The notes under the pieces are model-generated. The model made no database searches. It saw nothing but the letters and a program-made list of their open reading frames with translations, and was not told where the DNA came from. 64,000 nt of DNA from Anas platyrhynchos. Lineage: Eukaryota; Chordata; Aves; Anseriformes; Anatidae. The stretch is taken from NCBI RefSeq assembly GCF_047663525.1, contig NC_092587.1, positions 43,980,501-44,044,500 of the forward strand, written 5' to 3'. The position numbers and the translations under genes are program-made. Below are positions 61,630 to 64,000 of the stretch, in pieces. Numbering within the stretch: the stretch's first letter is position 1; the number at the start of each line of letters is the position of its first letter.

Positions 61630-62555
61630 GTCTGATATGAAAAGTATTTTTTTTCCATTCTCACAAGGCTAGTTATGTGATGCTGATCTCTGTACAAGAC
61701 AAAGAGAACTGCCACAGAAATAAATAAGGCAAAAAACCTCTACTCTCCACCATCCAGCTCGTTGGGTGCTTTTCCATGTAAATACCACCCTCTTGTGTTA
61801 GTCTGTAAGTACTACAGGAATCAGCCAGAGAACAAAACAAAACAATCCTTCATCTTGCCAATCTTTACATATTCTGGATTGAATTCCAGGCAGTAAACAG
61901 CCCAACCCAGCCAAAACTGGCTCTATTTCTGTTGGTCCACTCTTCAGCTGACACATTTAAAGTATTTATGTCACATCTGAATCGCTAATAATAATGACCT
62001 AGGAGGAAAACCTTCTGGCATAGCTGATACTCAAAACAAGCATAACAGGTCAGTGACAAAACATGGAAAACCAGCTAGCTTTAAAATTAATCTATATTTG
62101 GAGTTGTCCATGTCACATGTCCCTTCTCTAAGGCAAAATCATGACACAACTGTGCTGTGGAAACTCAGTTACTTCTTTTAACTTTTTCATCTCTTCTTTC
62201 TTCTGACAGACCTATTTTGACTCCAGCTGTACTCAGTGAGTTTGGGTTACGGACATAGGCTGCAGCAAAAGGAAAGTTGCACCACCCTGGACTTCTTTGG
62301 GGCCAAACCACATCTACTTCCATGCCCTGAGGAGATGGTCTGGTGTCTATGGAAGGAAGACTGACCCCATGGTACCACAATGGACCAATCAGTCTATAAC
62401 TTGCAAAGCAGAAGAGAGGAAGGTATTTTCCATCTGGACTACCCAATTAAATGTTAAGCAGTCCAGAAAAAAAAATCCACTGGAGATGGATGCTGAAGGT
62501 CAATTTTGCCAAGCTCGTGTAGCCATAAGAAGTAAAAGCTTGTCCAAACACTGAG
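61630..62555 (-). other. probable 3' UTR and downstream flank of DDX47
   Basis: Non-coding sequence following the DDX47 stop on the minus strand. The first clear minus-strand AATAAA is at 61601-61596, which would give a 3' UTR of about 0.95 kb. No nearer canonical signal was found. Confidence 0.4.
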
Positions 62556-63478
62556 CTAGAAGGCTTTCCGTTTCTTCTTTTTCCCACCTGCCACCTTTTT
62601 CCTGACACCAAGAGCTTCTTCTGTGTCATCATCATCACCATTCCGAGATCGCTTCTTCTCTCCCTGCTCCCGCAGCTCCTGCAATGCAATCAAAAGATCA
62701 ATCAGAAGTTATGTCAGACAAGGAAATTCAGACTACAACAAGTACAGCAACAAAACGTTACCACCTACCATTCGAGCAAATCTCTGGGCCTCAGCCACAC
62801 GTTCTGTCAGCATCATAACCTCCTCCTCCTGCATGGGGAATGCCGGCAGCTTCTTGCCAATCAGGTGTTCAATGCGTTGAAACAGCTCTACATCATACCT
62901 GAGAAAAGACATTTCCCTGAATCAGCCCAGCTGGGATTCATTCAGCCGTCGCTACCCACAGACACTGTCCCTTAATTCCTCCAATAGCTACAGTTGACTT
63001 GTGCTGATAGTCTCACAAGCAACTCTTAAATGCATCCACATGGTGCTATCCTTCACTGATATACCTCAGAAGTATTTGGCAAACACTTTGTTTAGAGGAA
63101 TACTTCAGCATTTCTTAACAAAAATAAAAATATTAAACCTGCATATATTATAAAAATGTACATATATTACACAGTGAAATTATAAACAATTAGTTCTGAT
63201 ATTTACATAGATCCAGGATAAGTTCTGGAAGCAGATTTCTCCTTCCCCACTCCCCTGGGCTTTGAACGCTCTCCCCTTTAGCTAAATAAATCCAACTGGT
63301 GCCTCAAAATGAAATACAGTATTTTCTTCTCAACCAGGATCAGGTCAGATGTATTCTACTCTAAAAGACAACTAGGAAGAATAAGTCTGCTGTAATTTAA
63401 GACTTACTGTGTGACAAAGGTGATAGATTTTCCAGACCTCCCAGCTCGAGCTGTTCTCCCAACACGATGAATGTAATC
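62556..63478 (-). CDS. DDX47: DEAD-box RNA helicase DDX47, last three coding exons (partial)
   Basis: Minus-strand exons: 63478-63408 (71 bp), 62898-62769 (130 bp) and 62678-62556 (stop at 62558-62556). All have GT-AG sites and consistent phases, giving the C-terminal 107 residues. The first exon reads [18 protein letters not shown], helicase motif VI with its arginine fingers. The second holds [13 protein letters not shown] and [12 protein letters not shown]. The last is a lysine-rich tail ([11 protein letters not shown], four consecutive Asp, [10 protein letters not shown]) likely to act as a nuclear or nucleolar signal. This matches the C-terminus of DDX47/Rrp3 as I recall it (human 455 residues). 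Known role: ATP-dependent RNA helicase in nucleolar pre-rRNA processing, 18S branch. The core helicase exons lie beyond the right edge; I see no further exon between 63479 and 64000. Confidence 0.95.
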
Positions 63479-64000
63479 CTGAAAGCAATTTTCTTGATAA
63501 GCAATATCACACCAAAAATACACACATCCAGCACAGAAAAGAAGTAGGGGAAAAAATCAGACTGTACGGTTGTTTCTTCAGGGCAGAGGAAGAAAATGGG
63601 GAGAAAATAGGGCCAGGATTATATACTCAAACTGTATGCAGCATTAAGGTTTGATATGATGTGGCTTGTAGAAGCATCTTAAACGTTTCTTTTTTCTTTT
63701 TAAAAGAAAAGATCACTTCTGATTACTCAAGACTACAGAACAGAAGTTGTGCCACATGACCTATTACTGGTACTATCACTTCCTTGGAAAGACAGTATTT
63801 AAAATAAAAGTGAGCCAATGCCTCCGTTTTCATTCTCAGGATCTAGTGCTCTACATCATCTGTCTTCCACACAAACTCTCTAGCAAGTAGATTTAAAACT
63901 GGCAAACACAGTGAGAGGGAGGATGGATGAGAACAATTTGGAAGTTTCTATCTAGCACCTACAGCTCTGGGCCGTTTTCCAGGTTTTATACTGCATTACA
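63479..64000 (-). other. DDX47 intron, running off the window
   Basis: Starts with the TTTCAG acceptor of the motif VI exon (minus strand). No additional coding exon recognised up to the window edge. Confidence 0.6.

Overview
The window is vertebrate nuclear DNA, and most probably from a bird. It carries CR1 LINE fragments, including one ending in the avian-type repeated ATTCTATGA tail near 44.3 kb. Genes are spliced with GT-AG introns, intergenic DNA is long, and one CpG island marks a promoter. The gene set matches the block that in human lies on 12p13.1 (DDX47 - GPRC5A - GPRC5D - HEBP1), here in reverse order.

Layout from left to right. 1-11.3 kb: no gene I can support, only simple repeats and a hairpin, then a CR1 fragment. 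11.8-14.7 kb: a compact three-exon gene on the + strand that I do not recognise. It encodes a 148-residue predicted secreted protein with a signal peptide, a heptad coiled coil and an arginine-rich tail, and a polyadenylation signal follows the stop. 17.2-20.8 kb: the complete HEBP1 gene (+, four exons, 189 residues) with a CpG-island promoter. Its second intron holds a decayed copy of part of its own first exon. 20.8-39 kb: mostly non-coding, with simple repeats and a CR1. At 30.27 kb there is an isolated 62-bp exon with intact splice sites that matches the third exon of GPRC5D, in the position and strand expected for that gene, but no seven-helix exon is visible. 39.8-43.3 kb: GPRC5A-like receptor (-, three coding exons, 356 residues). 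43.3-62.5 kb: CR1 copies, candidate regulatory motifs and otherwise plain intergenic sequence. 62.56-63.48 kb: the last three coding exons of DDX47 (-); the rest of the gene lies beyond the right edge.

These genes do not form a pathway; they are neighbours by ancestry. HEBP1 is a cytosolic tetrapyrrole-binding protein, GPRC5A an orphan class C receptor and DDX47 a nucleolar RNA helicase. The most interesting items are the unrecognised secreted coiled-coil gene, the orphaned GPRC5D exon beside a GPRC5A gene whose helices mix 5A-like and 5D-like stretches, and the partial exon duplication inside HEBP1. Comparisons with human proteins are from memory and no database search was run.
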